Source of the DNA: an uncultured Clostridia bacterium
Lineage (GTDB): Bacteria > Bacillota > Clostridia > Oscillospirales > Ruminococcaceae
Length of the DNA stretch: 64,000 nt
Direction: 5' to 3'
Assembly: GCA_947383835.1 (NCBI GenBank)
Contig: CANDEV010000003.1
Location: forward strand, 176,112-240,111
The notes below the pieces were generated by a model. The model was given only the letters and a program-made list of their open reading frames with translations. It made no database searches and was not told the origin of the DNA. Both the position numbers and the translations under genes were made by a program. Shown here piece after piece: positions 1 to 8,119 of the stretch. Positions within the stretch are counted from its first letter, which is position 1. Each line of letters starts with the position of its first letter.

Positions 1-2
1 CA

Positions 3-194
3 GTCAATTTTGAAAAGTGCAAGGGCTGTGCGCTCTGCACAACAGCGTGTCCCAAGAAGATAGTTGAGCTTCAGAAAGAGAAGCGCAACCGCAAGGGGTA
101 TTTCACCGCTGTCTGTATCGACGACGAAAAGTGCATTGGCTGCGCTATGTGCGCTACAATGTGCCCCGACTGCGCAATTATTGTTGAAAAGTAA
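3..194 (+). CDS. korD: 2-oxoacid:ferredoxin oxidoreductase, ferredoxin-like delta subunit (3' part)
   Basis: The 5' end lies outside the window; 63 residues are visible. They contain two CxxCxxCxxxCP-type [4Fe-4S] motifs, one starting KCKGCALC and one KCIGCAMC, so this is a 2[4Fe-4S] ferredoxin domain. It would carry electrons from the KorAB catalytic core to free ferredoxin. It is 23 bp upstream of the alpha-subunit gene, and the order ferredoxin-alpha-beta-gamma is that of four-subunit KOR/VOR enzymes. The substrate (2-oxoglutarate or branched-chain 2-oxoacids) cannot be settled from sequence alone. Confidence 0.9.
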   Translation, partial: VNFEKCKGCALCTTACPKKIVELQKEKRNRKGYFTAVCIDDEKCIGCAMCATMCPDCAIIVEK

Positions 195-217
195 AATTTT
201 TAAAGGAAGTGAATATT

Positions 218-1276
218 TTGGAACGTAATCTTATGAAGGGCAACGAGGCTCTTGCCGAGGCTGCTATAAGAGCGGGATGCAAGTGCTTTTTCGGATACCC
301 TATTACACCGCAGACGGAGATTTCCGCATATTTGTCAAAGCGTTTTCAGAAAGAGGGGGGAATTTTCCTCCAAGCCGAGTCGGAGATAGCCGCTATAAAT
401 ATGGTTCTCGGAGCGGCTTCCACAGGCGTCCGCGCCATGACGTCTTCGTCTTCTCCCGGAATTTCTCTTAAATCAGAGGGAATTTCCTACATAGCAGGCT
501 CCGACTTGCCCTGCGTTATCATAAACGTACAGCGCGGCGGTCCGGGACTTGGCGGTATCCAGCCCTCACAGGCGGACTACTGGCAGGCTACCAAGGCTTT
601 GGGTCACGGCGACTTCCAGCTTTTGGTGTACGCTCCCTGCTCCGTTCAGGAAATGGTGGACACCGTTACAAAGGCATTCGACCTTGCGGACGAATACCGT
701 ATGCCCGCAATGATACTTGCGGACGGACTTCTCGGTCAGATGATGGAGCCTGTGACTTTCCCCGAAAAGAAAGAGTCCTTTAGTGAAAAGCCTTGGGCGG
801 CAAACGGTCACGGTAACAAGCGCGAGCATAATATAATAAACTCGCTGTACCTCCAGCCCGACGTTTTGGAAAATTCCGTAAAGGCTCGCTTTGAGCGTTA
901 CGAGGACATCAAGGCTAAGCACGCCGAGGCTGAAATGTACCTCACCGACGACGCTGATATCGTTGTAACAGCTTACGGCGCAACTGCCCGTGTTGCAAAG
1001 TCCGCGGTAAATATGGCAAGAGAGCAGGGCATTAAGGCGGGACTTATCCGTCCTATCACACTGTGGCCTTTCCCTGTTAAGGAGTACCAAAAGGCTGCGG
1101 AGACCACTAAAATGTTCCTCTGCACCGAAATGTCCATGGGACAGATGATAGACGACGTTAAGCTTGCAATAAACTGCTCAAAGCCTGTTGAATTCTACGG
1201 CAGGACAGGCGGCGTGATCCCCAAGCCGTCGGAAATTCTTGAGGAGATCAAAAAATATTCGGGAGGTGTCAAATAA
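218..1276 (+). CDS. korA: 2-oxoacid:ferredoxin oxidoreductase, alpha subunit
   Basis: This is the pyrimidine-binding (alpha) subunit of a CoA- and TPP-dependent 2-oxoacid:ferredoxin oxidoreductase, which oxidatively decarboxylates 2-oxoacids to acyl-CoA in the cytoplasm. The N-terminus MKGNEALAEAAIRAGC and the GYPITPQTEI segment are typical, and the length (about 352 aa) fits the KorA/VorB type. I prefer the TTG at 218, which has AAGGAAG 6-8 bp upstream; the in-frame GTG at 209 sits inside that ribosome site. An ATG at 233 is a third option. It overlaps korB by one base (TAATG), implying translational coupling. Confidence 0.93.
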   Translation: MERNLMKGNEALAEAAIRAGCKCFFGYPITPQTEISAYLSKRFQKEGGIFLQAESEIAAINMVLGAASTGVRAMTSSSSPGISLKSEGISYIAGSDLPCVIINVQRGGPGLGGIQPSQADYWQATKALGHGDFQLLVYAPCSVQEMVDTVTKAFDLADEYRMPAMILADGLLGQMMEPVTFPEKKESFSEKPWAANGHGNKREHNIINSLYLQPDVLENSVKARFERYEDIKAKHAEAEMYLTDDADIVVTAYGATARVAKSAVNMAREQGIKAGLIRPITLWPFPVKEYQKAAETTKMFLCTEMSMGQMIDDVKLAINCSKPVEFYGRTGGVIPKPSEILEEIKKYSGGVK

Positions 1277-2037
1277 TGGCAATCGTTTTTGAAAAACCAA
1301 AGTCAATTGCAGACGTGACAATGCACTACTGCCCCGGCTGTACTCACGGCATAATCCACCGCCTTGTCTGCGAGGTAATAGATGAAATGGGTATAGAGGG
1401 GGACACTATCGGTATCTGTCCCGTCGGCTGCTCTGTAATGGCTTACGATTATTTTAACTGCGACATGATAGAAGCCGCTCACGGACGCGCTCCCGCAGTC
1501 GCTACAGGCGTTAAGCGCACAAACCCCGACAAGTTCGTTTTCACCTATCAGGGGGACGGCGACCTTGCTGCAATCGGTACTGCGGAAACAGTTCACGCTG
1601 CTACCCGCGGTGAAAATATCGTTGTGATTTTTGTAAATAACACAACCTACGGCATGACGGGCGGACAAATGGCTCCCACAACGCTGCCGGGTCAGGTTAC
1701 GCAGACTACCCCTTACGGACGCGACCCCAAGCTTGCGGGTTATCCCATAAGAGTGTGCGAAATGCTTGCAACGCTCAGCGGTACTGCTCTTGCACAGCGT
1801 GTGGCGGTAAATAACGTGCCGAATATAAGAGAAGCCAAAAAAGCGATACGCAAGGCTTTTGAAAATCAGCGTGACAAAAAGGGCTTTTCGATAGTCGAGG
1901 TGCTTTCCACCTGTCCCACAAACTGGGGACTCTCTCCCGTGGACGCGTTAAAGCGTTTGGAGGACGAAATGATGCCTTACTATCCTCTCGGCGTTTACAA
2001 GGACGCGGACGCATTTTCCGAAAAGGAGGGTGAGTAA
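1276..2037 (+). CDS. korB: 2-oxoacid:ferredoxin oxidoreductase, beta subunit (TPP-binding)
   Basis: This subunit binds the thiamine pyrophosphate diphosphate and an Fe-S cluster of the KOR complex. The N-terminal CPGCTHG motif supplies cluster cysteines, GDGDLAAIG followed by a VNNTTYGMTGGQ segment is the TPP/Mg motif, and the length (253 aa) is normal. The start codon overlaps the korA stop. It is followed within one base of its stop by korC, so the four genes form a single operon for anaerobic 2-oxoacid oxidation. Confidence 0.94.
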   Translation: MAIVFEKPKSIADVTMHYCPGCTHGIIHRLVCEVIDEMGIEGDTIGICPVGCSVMAYDYFNCDMIEAAHGRAPAVATGVKRTNPDKFVFTYQGDGDLAAIGTAETVHAATRGENIVVIFVNNTTYGMTGGQMAPTTLPGQVTQTTPYGRDPKLAGYPIRVCEMLATLSGTALAQRVAVNNVPNIREAKKAIRKAFENQRDKKGFSIVEVLSTCPTNWGLSPVDALKRLEDEMMPYYPLGVYKDADAFSEKEGE

Positions 2038-2038
2038 T

Positions 2039-2575
2039 ATGACCCATGATATTCTTTTGGCAGGCTTCGGCGGACAGGGTATTCTGTTCGCGGGAAAAAT
2101 TCTCGCTTATTCGGGACTTATGGACGAAAAGGAGGTCTCATGGCTCCCCTCCTACGGACCCGAAATGAGAGGCGGCACTTGTAACTGTTCCGTTTGTATT
2201 TCCGACGAGCCCATAGGTTCGCCTCTTGTTGTTGAACCCTCGATCTTGGTGGTAATGAACACGCCGTCCCTTGAAAAATTCAAGGACAGCGTTAAGCCCG
2301 GCGGCTTTATAATCGTTGACAGCTCAATGGTGGACGGCACTGTAGACCGCACCGACGTAAAGAGCTTTTATATCCCCGCAACACAGCTTGCCCAGGACAA
2401 CGACCTTGCAGGCGGCGCAAACATAATTCTCCTCGGAAAGCTTTTCAAGGAGACGGGTATAGTTTCCGCCGAGACATTTAAAAAGGCTGTGGAAAAGGTA
2501 GTCCCTGCAAAGAAGGCTGCTCTTGCGGCAAACAATCTGAAAGCTTTGCAAATCGGTATAAATTACGAGGGTTGA
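2039..2575 (+). CDS. korC: 2-oxoacid:ferredoxin oxidoreductase, gamma subunit
   Basis: This is the gamma subunit, which forms part of the CoA-binding region of the KOR complex. The N-terminal GFGGQGILFAGKIL and the SYGPEMRGGTCNCSV segment are hallmarks of the family, and 178 aa is the usual length. ATG 2039 has GGAGG at 2025-2029 (9-bp spacing). The in-frame GTG at 2030 overlaps that ribosome site and is unlikely. It is the last gene of the kor operon; no strong terminator follows directly, so the CheC-like gene downstream might receive read-through. Confidence 0.93.
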   Translation: MTHDILLAGFGGQGILFAGKILAYSGLMDEKEVSWLPSYGPEMRGGTCNCSVCISDEPIGSPLVVEPSILVVMNTPSLEKFKDSVKPGGFIIVDSSMVDGTVDRTDVKSFYIPATQLAQDNDLAGGANIILLGKLFKETGIVSAETFKKAVEKVVPAKKAALAANNLKALQIGINYEG

Positions 2576-2651
2576 TTACATAGAAGGTGTACCTCTTAAA
2601 AATATGCTTGACAATTTCGGAACGTAAATATTTTGAAAGTATGCAGAGGGT

Positions 2652-3266
2652 ATGATTATGGCACTTAATAGCTTTAACGAATTGAATGATATGCACAAAT
2701 CTTTTCTACAGGAAGTAGGGAATATGGGTGCGGCAAACGCTGCAACGGAGGTCTCAAATATGTTTTCCTCGCCTACGGATATATCTACTCCGCAGGTGAG
2801 GATAAATCCTGCCGTTATAGCGGGAAGAGCGGCGGATATGCTGTGTGCAAACGCAGAAGCGTTTCATATAACTCTTAGCGGAGACGTTAAAGGCTCGCTG
2901 CTTTTTGTGTTCCCGTATCAGTCCATAGAAAGGCTTGCTGCGCCGTTTTTTCCAGACGTAAAAATAAATAGCAGGGAAGACATAAATGAAATGACTGTCT
3001 CGGTGGTGCGGGAGACCGTAAATATCGCCGCCGCTTCTTATGCTAACTGTATGGCTTTGATGACCGGATTTATGGTGGACATTTCAGTACCTAATCCCGT
3101 CACAGCGCCCTCAAAGGAGCTTAGCGAGCTTAGCGGCGGTGAGCAGGTCTGCTATGTAAAGATCACAATGGAATTTACCGATCACCCGCGCCTTTTCGAT
3201 GTAATATTTTATCCGGAGATAACAACAATTGCTTCATTTATGAAAAAAATGGGGCTGGAGTGTTAA
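2652..3266 (+). CDS. CheC/CheX-type phosphatase-like protein
   Basis: The 204-aa product resembles CheC, which dephosphorylates CheY-P in the cytoplasm. Both signature E-x2-N active-site motifs are visible: EVGN at residues 21-24, within EVGNMGAANAA, and ETVN at about 121-124. No other chemotaxis or flagellar gene is in the window, so its partner is unknown; some CheC-like proteins act on stand-alone response regulators. ATG 2652 follows a GAGGG ribosome site; ATG 2658 is possible. A strong terminator follows. The family call is firm, the exact role is not. Confidence 0.85.
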   Translation: MIMALNSFNELNDMHKSFLQEVGNMGAANAATEVSNMFSSPTDISTPQVRINPAVIAGRAADMLCANAEAFHITLSGDVKGSLLFVFPYQSIERLAAPFFPDVKINSREDINEMTVSVVRETVNIAAASYANCMALMTGFMVDISVPNPVTAPSKELSELSGGEQVCYVKITMEFTDHPRLFDVIFYPEITTIASFMKKMGLEC

Positions 3267-3295
3267 AGTGCAAATGACTATACTTCTATATTTCA

Positions 3296-3333
3296 AAAAA
3301 TGCCGAGATAATTAATATCCCGGCATTTTTATA
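3296..3333 (+). terminator. Rho-independent terminator after CheC-like gene
   Basis: AAAATGCCG pairs with CGGCATTTT, extended by GATA/TATC around a short loop, followed by a T-rich tract. Confidence 0.8.
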
Positions 3334-3334
3334 A

Positions 3335-3425
3335 TATAGCAGTCCAACAAAATAATAACCGAATTTGCAGGGGGATTGATGCAGTTATTATGGAACTGTA
3401 TTATCGGAAGTCTGCCCGCGTTCCG
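3335..3425. repeat. Interspersed repeat family B, left part
   Basis: It begins TATAGCAGTCC and continues through AACAAAATAATAACCG and TTTGCAGGGG, closely matching the start of the complete copy at 19954-20076. The right half has degenerated. It lies directly before a family A hairpin repeat. Confidence 0.65.
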
Positions 3426-3432
3426 AGCATTT

Positions 3433-3536
3433 ATACTAATATCCAATTAAAAAGTGTATAAAAAATCAAGCAAAAGCTTTGATATGTGTGGTTTTGCGCA
3501 GATTTTTTATTTACACTTTTAATTGGAGATTAGTAT
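3433..3536. repeat. Interspersed hairpin repeat family A, copy 1
   Basis: The element starts ATACTAAT and ends ATTAGTAT. Long inverted arms (CCAATTAAAAAGTGTA paired with TACACTTTTAATTGG) and an inner AAAAAATC/GATTTTTT stem would fold into one long hairpin. It ends at the sod stop codon, so it may act as that gene's 3' transcript end. It is nearly identical to the copy at 4198-4301, and the two flank the sod gene. Confidence 0.85.
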
Positions 3537-4135
3537 TATTCAGTCATATTATTCTGCGCGTTGAGCCAGTTGACCTTTTGCAGAGCGGCATTCAGATATT
3601 TGTCACGGCGGTTCTGTCGGTCGAGATAATAAGCGTGTTCCCAAACATCAATATTCATCAGGGGATTATACTTGTCAAAATCAATGGTATCCTGATTTGC
3701 GGTTGTGAGTATTTCAAGACCGCCGTTTTGATTTTCGGCAAGCCAGACCCAGCCGGAGCCTGTGACGTTCATTCCCGCGGACGCAAGCTGTTCCTCTAAA
3801 TTTTCAAGAGAGCCGAAGTCCTTATCGATCTGTTCCGCAAGCCGCCCGGCAGGTTTGCGGTAATTCGGGGTCAGGGAACTGAAATACAGCTCATGATTAT
3901 AAACGCCTCCCGCATTGGTCCTGATAGCTTCGTCCTCCATTTTTGTCAAGGTCTCAAGGGGGACGTTCTGCATAAACGGTCTGTCTTCGAGAAGCTTATT
4001 AAGCTTGTCGATATAGTTCATGTAATGCTTGTCGTGGTGAAAATACATGGTGTATTCGCTAATGTTCGGGTCAAGCGCGCTAAGCTCATAGGGCAGCTCC
4101 GCCGCCGTAAACGGATAATATTTATCAAAGCTCAT
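3536..4135 (-). CDS. sodA: Superoxide dismutase, Fe/Mn family
   Basis: This cytoplasmic enzyme converts superoxide to oxygen and hydrogen peroxide. At 199 aa it has the expected metal ligands: the first His of HHDKHYMNY (about residue 33), the His of YNHELYF, and Asp and His in DVWEHAYYL. The glutamine in TANQD is where Mn-type enzymes place their outer-sphere Gln. The usual GGHxNHxxFW motif is altered to GGVYNHELYF, so second-shell residues differ. It is monocistronic and flanked on both sides by family A hairpin repeats. Oxygen defence suits a strict anaerobe. Confidence 0.93.
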   Translation of the reverse strand: MSFDKYYPFTAAELPYELSALDPNISEYTMYFHHDKHYMNYIDKLNKLLEDRPFMQNVPLETLTKMEDEAIRTNAGGVYNHELYFSSLTPNYRKPAGRLAEQIDKDFGSLENLEEQLASAGMNVTGSGWVWLAENQNGGLEILTTANQDTIDFDKYNPLMNIDVWEHAYYLDRQNRRDKYLNAALQKVNWLNAQNNMTE

Positions 4136-4197
4136 AGGTAACAGTCCTTTCGGAGGTTTTTGTTAATTATATGCGGATCGAAAGGTCTGTATGAATT

Positions 4198-4301
4198 ATA
4201 CTGATCTCCAATTAAAAAGTGTATAAAAAATCAAGCAAAAGCTTTGATGTGTGTGGTTTTGCACAGATTTTTTATCTACACTTTTAATTGGAGATTAGTA
4301 T
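4198..4301. repeat. Interspersed hairpin repeat family A, copy 2
   Basis: Same orientation as copy 1 and almost the same sequence, with arms CCAATTAAAAAGTGTA and TACACTTTTAATTGG and the shared inner AATCAAGCAAAAGCTTTGAT. It lies upstream of sod on its promoter side. Confidence 0.85.
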
Positions 4302-4422
4302 TATAATGCGAATAAAGGCAGTACGCAAAAAGTTTGCCCAATATCAACAAAATATTCATTATTTTGGTGTATAATGCCTATTATCACACTATTAAGGGGA
4401 ATTTAAAAAAACAGGTGAAATT

Positions 4423-5193
4423 ATGCTCATTAAATTTATTGTCTGCTTTATAGCAGGTATCGGCGCAGGACTTGGCACAGGCTTTGCGGGAATGTCCGCA
4501 GCCGCAGTTATAAGCCCCATGCTCATAACATTTCTGGATATGGAGGCTTATCATGCTGTTGGCATCGCCCTTGCCAGCGACGTTCTTGCAAGCGCGGTAA
4601 GCGCGTACACCTACGGCAAAAATAAAAATCTCGACATAAAAAACGGCGTTATCATGATGCTTACTGTGCTGATATTTACATTTATCGGAAGCATTTTGGC
4701 AAAGCTTGTCCCCAATACTGCCATGGGCAGCTTTTCGGTGTTTATGACCTTTCTTTTGGGAATAAAATTTATTGTAAAGCCTGTCATGACAACTAAGGAA
4801 GCTATGGATCAGGTCTCTGCAAAAAAACGGATAGTTCAGTCCGTCATCTGCGGTACTCTGATCGGGCTTATCTGCGGCTTTATAGGCGCAGGCGGCGGTA
4901 TGATGATGCTTCTTATCCTTACAAGCGTCCTCGGCTACGAGCTGAAAACGGCAGTCGGCACAAGCGTGTTTATCATGGCTTTTACTGCGCTGACGGGAGC
5001 TGTTAGCCATTTTGCTATCGGCGGAATGCCCGACGTTTGGTGCCTTGTTTTTTGTATAATTTCCACCCTTATTTGGGCGAGAATTGCCGCGCGCTTTGCA
5101 AATAAAGCCTCTCCCAAAACCTTGAACAGGGTAACGGGCGTTGTTCTTGCATTGCTTGGACTTGTTGTACTTATAGTAAATCTGATAAAATAA
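4423..5193 (+). CDS. TauE/SafE family membrane exporter
   Basis: This 256-aa integral membrane protein has about eight hydrophobic segments and the duplicated TauE/SafE layout. Each half carries a glycine-rich motif: GAGLGTGFAGMSAA near residue 12 and GFIGAGGGMMMLLIL near residue 150. Family members export sulfite, sulfoacetate or other small organic anions. No sulfur-metabolism gene sits next to it, so the substrate is unknown. It appears monocistronic, with a terminator hairpin after its stop. Confidence 0.88.
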   Translation: MLIKFIVCFIAGIGAGLGTGFAGMSAAAVISPMLITFLDMEAYHAVGIALASDVLASAVSAYTYGKNKNLDIKNGVIMMLTVLIFTFIGSILAKLVPNTAMGSFSVFMTFLLGIKFIVKPVMTTKEAMDQVSAKKRIVQSVICGTLIGLICGFIGAGGGMMMLLILTSVLGYELKTAVGTSVFIMAFTALTGAVSHFAIGGMPDVWCLVFCIISTLIWARIAARFANKASPKTLNRVTGVVLALLGLVVLIVNLIK

Positions 5194-5210
5194 AATACTT
5201 ACAGTTTATA

Positions 5211-5245
5211 AATACCGCGGTATCCTGCAAAATTACCGCGGTATT
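5211..5245 (+). terminator. Hairpin after TauE/SafE gene
   Basis: A perfect 12-bp inverted repeat, AATACCGCGGTA and TACCGCGGTATT, lies shortly after the stop codon. The T-run is weak. Confidence 0.6.
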
Positions 5246-5304
5246 GTCATATGTATTTTCAAATGTGCGCCGCATCAGTGGGACAGCCGCTGACACTCAA
5301 AATA

Positions 5305-5346
5305 AAAACCGATATAAAAAACAGTATGTTTTTTTGTATCGGTTTT
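5305..5346. terminator. Bidirectional terminator between TauE/SafE gene and recG
   Basis: AAAACCGATA pairs with TATCGGTTTT. A/T runs on both sides suit termination of recG (leftward) and of any rightward transcript. Confidence 0.7.
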
Positions 5347-5352
5347 CCTTTG

Positions 5353-7398
5353 CTACAGCGCCTCTGCTGCATTGTCGTTTCTTGAAAAAAGCTCCTCGAC
5401 CTCTTCCATAAGGGCGGGATATTTTTTTAGATCGGGACTTTCCGCAAGCAGTTCCCTTGCAGCTCTTTGACAGTCGGCAAGCAATTCTCTGTCAGCGGCA
5501 ATATCCGCGATTTTAAGGTCGGGCAAACCGTGCTGGCGGTTGCCGAAAAAGTCACCCGCCCCGCGCATTTTCAGATCGTACTCCGATATCTCAAAGCCGT
5601 CGGAGGTTTTTGTCATAAGCTTCAGACGCTGCTCCGATTCCTCCGTGACCTTTTCCGCAATAAGGACGCAGTAGCTTTGGTACTCGCCTCTGCCTACCCG
5701 TCCCCTAAGCTGGTGGAGCTGTGAAAGTCCGAATCTGTCAGCGTTTTCGATGAGGATTATATTGGAGTTGGGGACGTCCACGCCCACCTCCACAACTGTT
5801 GTCGCAACGAGCAGGTCGATCTCGTGCGCTTTGAATTTTGCCATTATCCTGTCCTTGTCGGCGGCGGGCATTTTTCCGTGGAGCAAGCCTGTGCGGTACT
5901 CTGCAAGGACGGTCTTTTTAAGGCTTTTTTCATAGCCCTTTGCCGCCGCAAGCTCGTTTTCATTCTCCTCAATCATGGGGCAGACAATGTACCCCTGCCT
6001 GCCCTCGTCAAGCTGCTTTTTAACAAACCCGAGAGCGCGTTCGCGAAGCTTTGACGTTACAGCAAAGGTCTCGATTTTACGCCGTCCCTTTGGCAGCTCG
6101 TTCAGTACCGATATGTCCAGATCGCCGTAGATTATCAGCGCAAGCGTCCTTGGTATAGGCGTTGCGGACATTACAAGCTTGTGGGGATCATTGCCCTTGT
6201 CAGCAAGCAAAGCCCGCTGATTTACACCGAAGCGGTGCTGCTCGTCGGTGATAACAAGACCTAAATTTTTAAAATTTGTAGTACCTGAAATAAGGGCGTG
6301 AGTGCCTACGGCAACAAGACATTCGCCGCCTGCGATCTGTTCGGAGACCTCTGTCCGCTGCTTTTTAGTCATTGAGCCTGTAACGCGGCAAACGCTTATT
6401 CCCAATGGCTCCAGCATTTCGGACAGCGTTTTGTAATGCTGCGCCGCCAAAATTTCGGTTGGAGCCATTAATGCTGTCTGGAAACCGTTTTTAGCGGCGA
6501 TAAGTGCAGCGGCGGCGGCAACGGCGGTCTTGCCGGAGCCAACGTCTCCCTGAACCAGTCTGCTCATGGGGACGCCGCCGCAAAGGTCTTTTGAAATATC
6601 CTCAACAGCGCGTTTTTGCGCGCCTGTAAGTTCAAAGGGCAGACTTTTGTAAAGCTGTTCCAGAGCTTTATCCTGCGGCTTCATTTTGCAGCAGGTCTCG
6701 GCGCGGCTCCTGCTTTTTATCATAAGCATACCCAATTGCAGCCGAAGCAGTTCGTCAAAGGCGAGACGCTTTTTGGCGGTCTCGGCGGCGTGACCGTCCT
6801 TGGGAAAATGTATATTTTTCAAAGCGTATTCAAGGGTGGAAAGGGAGTACTCCAAACGGAGCTTGTCAGGCAGCGTGTCGGCAAAAAAATCATCCCCCGC
6901 CGTGCTTAAAATTTCGGAGATATTTGTTGTTATCATAGCGGCGGTAAGCCCCTCGGTAAGGGGATAAACGGGACGGAGCAGGTTTTCTTCGTCCGCATTT
7001 AAAACTGTTGGAGTATTCATTTCCCTGCGTACAAAATTACCTGATATCCTGCCGCTGAAAAGATATTCAGCGCCCTCATGCAGAGCGTCGGCGGCAAAGC
7101 GGTTGTTGTAAAAAATAATTGAAAGACGTTCCCCCTCGTCGTCCTCCGCAAAAACTTTATAAAGAGTAAGCCCCTGCCGTATCCTTGCAGCGGGATTTTT
7201 TTGTATCACCATTGCTTTTATAACGGCGTGTTCACCCGGTAAAGCCGTGCTTACCGGTATAGGTGACGAGTAGTCAATATACCGTCTGGGGAAATGAAAA
7301 ATCAGGTCGCCCACAGTATTTATCCCTATTTTTTTGTACAGTTGGGAGCGTTTTTCGCCAACGCCCTTCAGTTCGTTTACGGGAGTATTTCTTGTCAT
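5353..7398 (-). CDS. recG: ATP-dependent DNA helicase RecG
   Basis: This helicase remodels stalled replication forks and branch-migrates Holliday junctions. It has the N-terminal wedge/OB region, Walker A GDVGSGKTAVA, the ITDEQHRFG motif II, motif III SATPIPRTLAL and the C-terminal LRGRVGRG motif. ATG at 7398 has GGAGG five bases upstream; an in-frame TTG at 7416 is possible but sits on the stop of the upstream gene. The product is about 681 aa, normal for RecG. It appears co-transcribed with the Rrf2 gene 14 bp upstream. Confidence 0.96.
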   Translation of the reverse strand: MTRNTPVNELKGVGEKRSQLYKKIGINTVGDLIFHFPRRYIDYSSPIPVSTALPGEHAVIKAMVIQKNPAARIRQGLTLYKVFAEDDEGERLSIIFYNNRFAADALHEGAEYLFSGRISGNFVRREMNTPTVLNADEENLLRPVYPLTEGLTAAMITTNISEILSTAGDDFFADTLPDKLRLEYSLSTLEYALKNIHFPKDGHAAETAKKRLAFDELLRLQLGMLMIKSRSRAETCCKMKPQDKALEQLYKSLPFELTGAQKRAVEDISKDLCGGVPMSRLVQGDVGSGKTAVAAAAALIAAKNGFQTALMAPTEILAAQHYKTLSEMLEPLGISVCRVTGSMTKKQRTEVSEQIAGGECLVAVGTHALISGTTNFKNLGLVITDEQHRFGVNQRALLADKGNDPHKLVMSATPIPRTLALIIYGDLDISVLNELPKGRRKIETFAVTSKLRERALGFVKKQLDEGRQGYIVCPMIEENENELAAAKGYEKSLKKTVLAEYRTGLLHGKMPAADKDRIMAKFKAHEIDLLVATTVVEVGVDVPNSNIILIENADRFGLSQLHQLRGRVGRGEYQSYCVLIAEKVTEESEQRLKLMTKTSDGFEISEYDLKMRGAGDFFGNRQHGLPDLKIADIAADRELLADCQRAARELLAESPDLKKYPALMEEVEELFSRNDNAAEAL

Positions 7399-7412
7399 AA
7401 TTTCCTCCACCC

Positions 7413-7844
7413 TCAAATGCAGAAATCGGAAGCCTGCGGGGACTTATCTATAATATCCTGTAAGGTTATGCCGTCAAGATAGTCCGTTATAACCTTATAC
7501 AGACCCTCCCACATGGGCAGTGTAATGCATTCCCCTGCTCTTGGGCAGTCGTTCGGAGTGTATTGCAGGCAAGCCACGGGGCAAAGGCTTCCCTCGGTAA
7601 TGCGGAGTATCTCTCCGATGGTATAGTCGGCAGGAGCCTTCGCAAGCATATAGCCGCCCTGATAGCCGCGGTTCGTCCTGAGCATATTTGATTTATTCAG
7701 AAGCGGCACTATCTGCTCCAGATATTTTTTGGAGATATTCTGTCTTTCGGCAGTATCCTTTAATGCGACAAAGCCGTCCGCGCCGTATATTGCTAAGTCC
7801 AGCAGCATTCTCAAAGCGTATCGTCCCTTTGTTGAAATTTTCAT
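7413..7844 (-). CDS. Rrf2 family transcriptional regulator
   Basis: This 143-aa winged-helix regulator has the Rrf2 N-terminus MKISTKGRYALRMLLDLA and a recognition helix around NISKKYLEQIV. The middle of the protein contains four cysteines spaced as in LCPVACLQ and DCPRAGEC, matching the Fe-S-ligating region of IscR/NsrR-type members, so it may sense redox state or Fe-S supply. No isc/suf gene is adjacent; recG follows in the same transcript. A consensus promoter lies 40-70 bp upstream. Confidence 0.9.
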   Translation of the reverse strand: MKISTKGRYALRMLLDLAIYGADGFVALKDTAERQNISKKYLEQIVPLLNKSNMLRTNRGYQGGYMLAKAPADYTIGEILRITEGSLCPVACLQYTPNDCPRAGECITLPMWEGLYKVITDYLDGITLQDIIDKSPQASDFCI

Positions 7845-7885
7845 AAGGTTCTTCCTTTCCCGAAAAAATGCGTTTTAATAATACT

Positions 7886-7914
7886 ATTATACCATAGGAT
7901 TAGTAGGTTTTCAA
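7886..7914 (-). promoter_or_regulatory. Sigma-A promoter of rrf2-recG
   Basis: On the minus strand, -35 TTGAAA (7909-7914), 17-bp spacer, -10 TATAAT (7886-7891). An ACTA...TAGT dyad around the -10 might be an autoregulatory site, but this is weak. Confidence 0.8.
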
Positions 7915-7954
7915 GGGGAATTTTCATTGTTAAAAAAATTTGCAAAGTGTACAT

Positions 7955-7983
7955 TTGACACAGCAAAATATATATGGTATAAT
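7955..7983 (+). promoter_or_regulatory. Sigma-A promoter of phosphoesterase gene
   Basis: TTGACA (7955-7960), 17-bp spacer, TATAAT (7978-7983): perfect consensus. The transcript would start near 7990, so the family A hairpin at 7993-8098 would form almost its whole 5' leader. Confidence 0.85.
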
Positions 7984-7992
7984 TTATGCAAA

Positions 7993-8098
7993 TAATACTA
8001 ATTTCTATCTAAAAGCGTAGTTAAAAAATCTGCGCAAAAATCATATATGCAAATTTTTGCTTGATTTTTTAAACGCTTTTTAGACGGAAATTATTATA
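7993..8098. repeat. Interspersed hairpin repeat family A, copy 3 (inverted)
   Basis: Outer arms TCTAAAAGCG/CGCTTTTTAGA and inner arms AAAAAATC/GATTTTTT are preserved. Compared with copies 1 and 2 it lies in the opposite orientation (the CTGCGCA side comes first). It occupies the 5' leader of the downstream gene. Confidence 0.75.
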
Positions 8099-8119
8099 AG
8101 CAAAAACAGGAGGGAAGTT

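Noticed and set aside
3479..3799. 106-residue forward frame over the family A repeat and sod 3' end
   Set aside because: Antisense to superoxide dismutase and built partly from repeat sequence.
4384..5010. 208-residue reverse frame rich in His, Lys and Cys
   Set aside because: Antisense shadow of the TauE/SafE membrane protein; no start signals.
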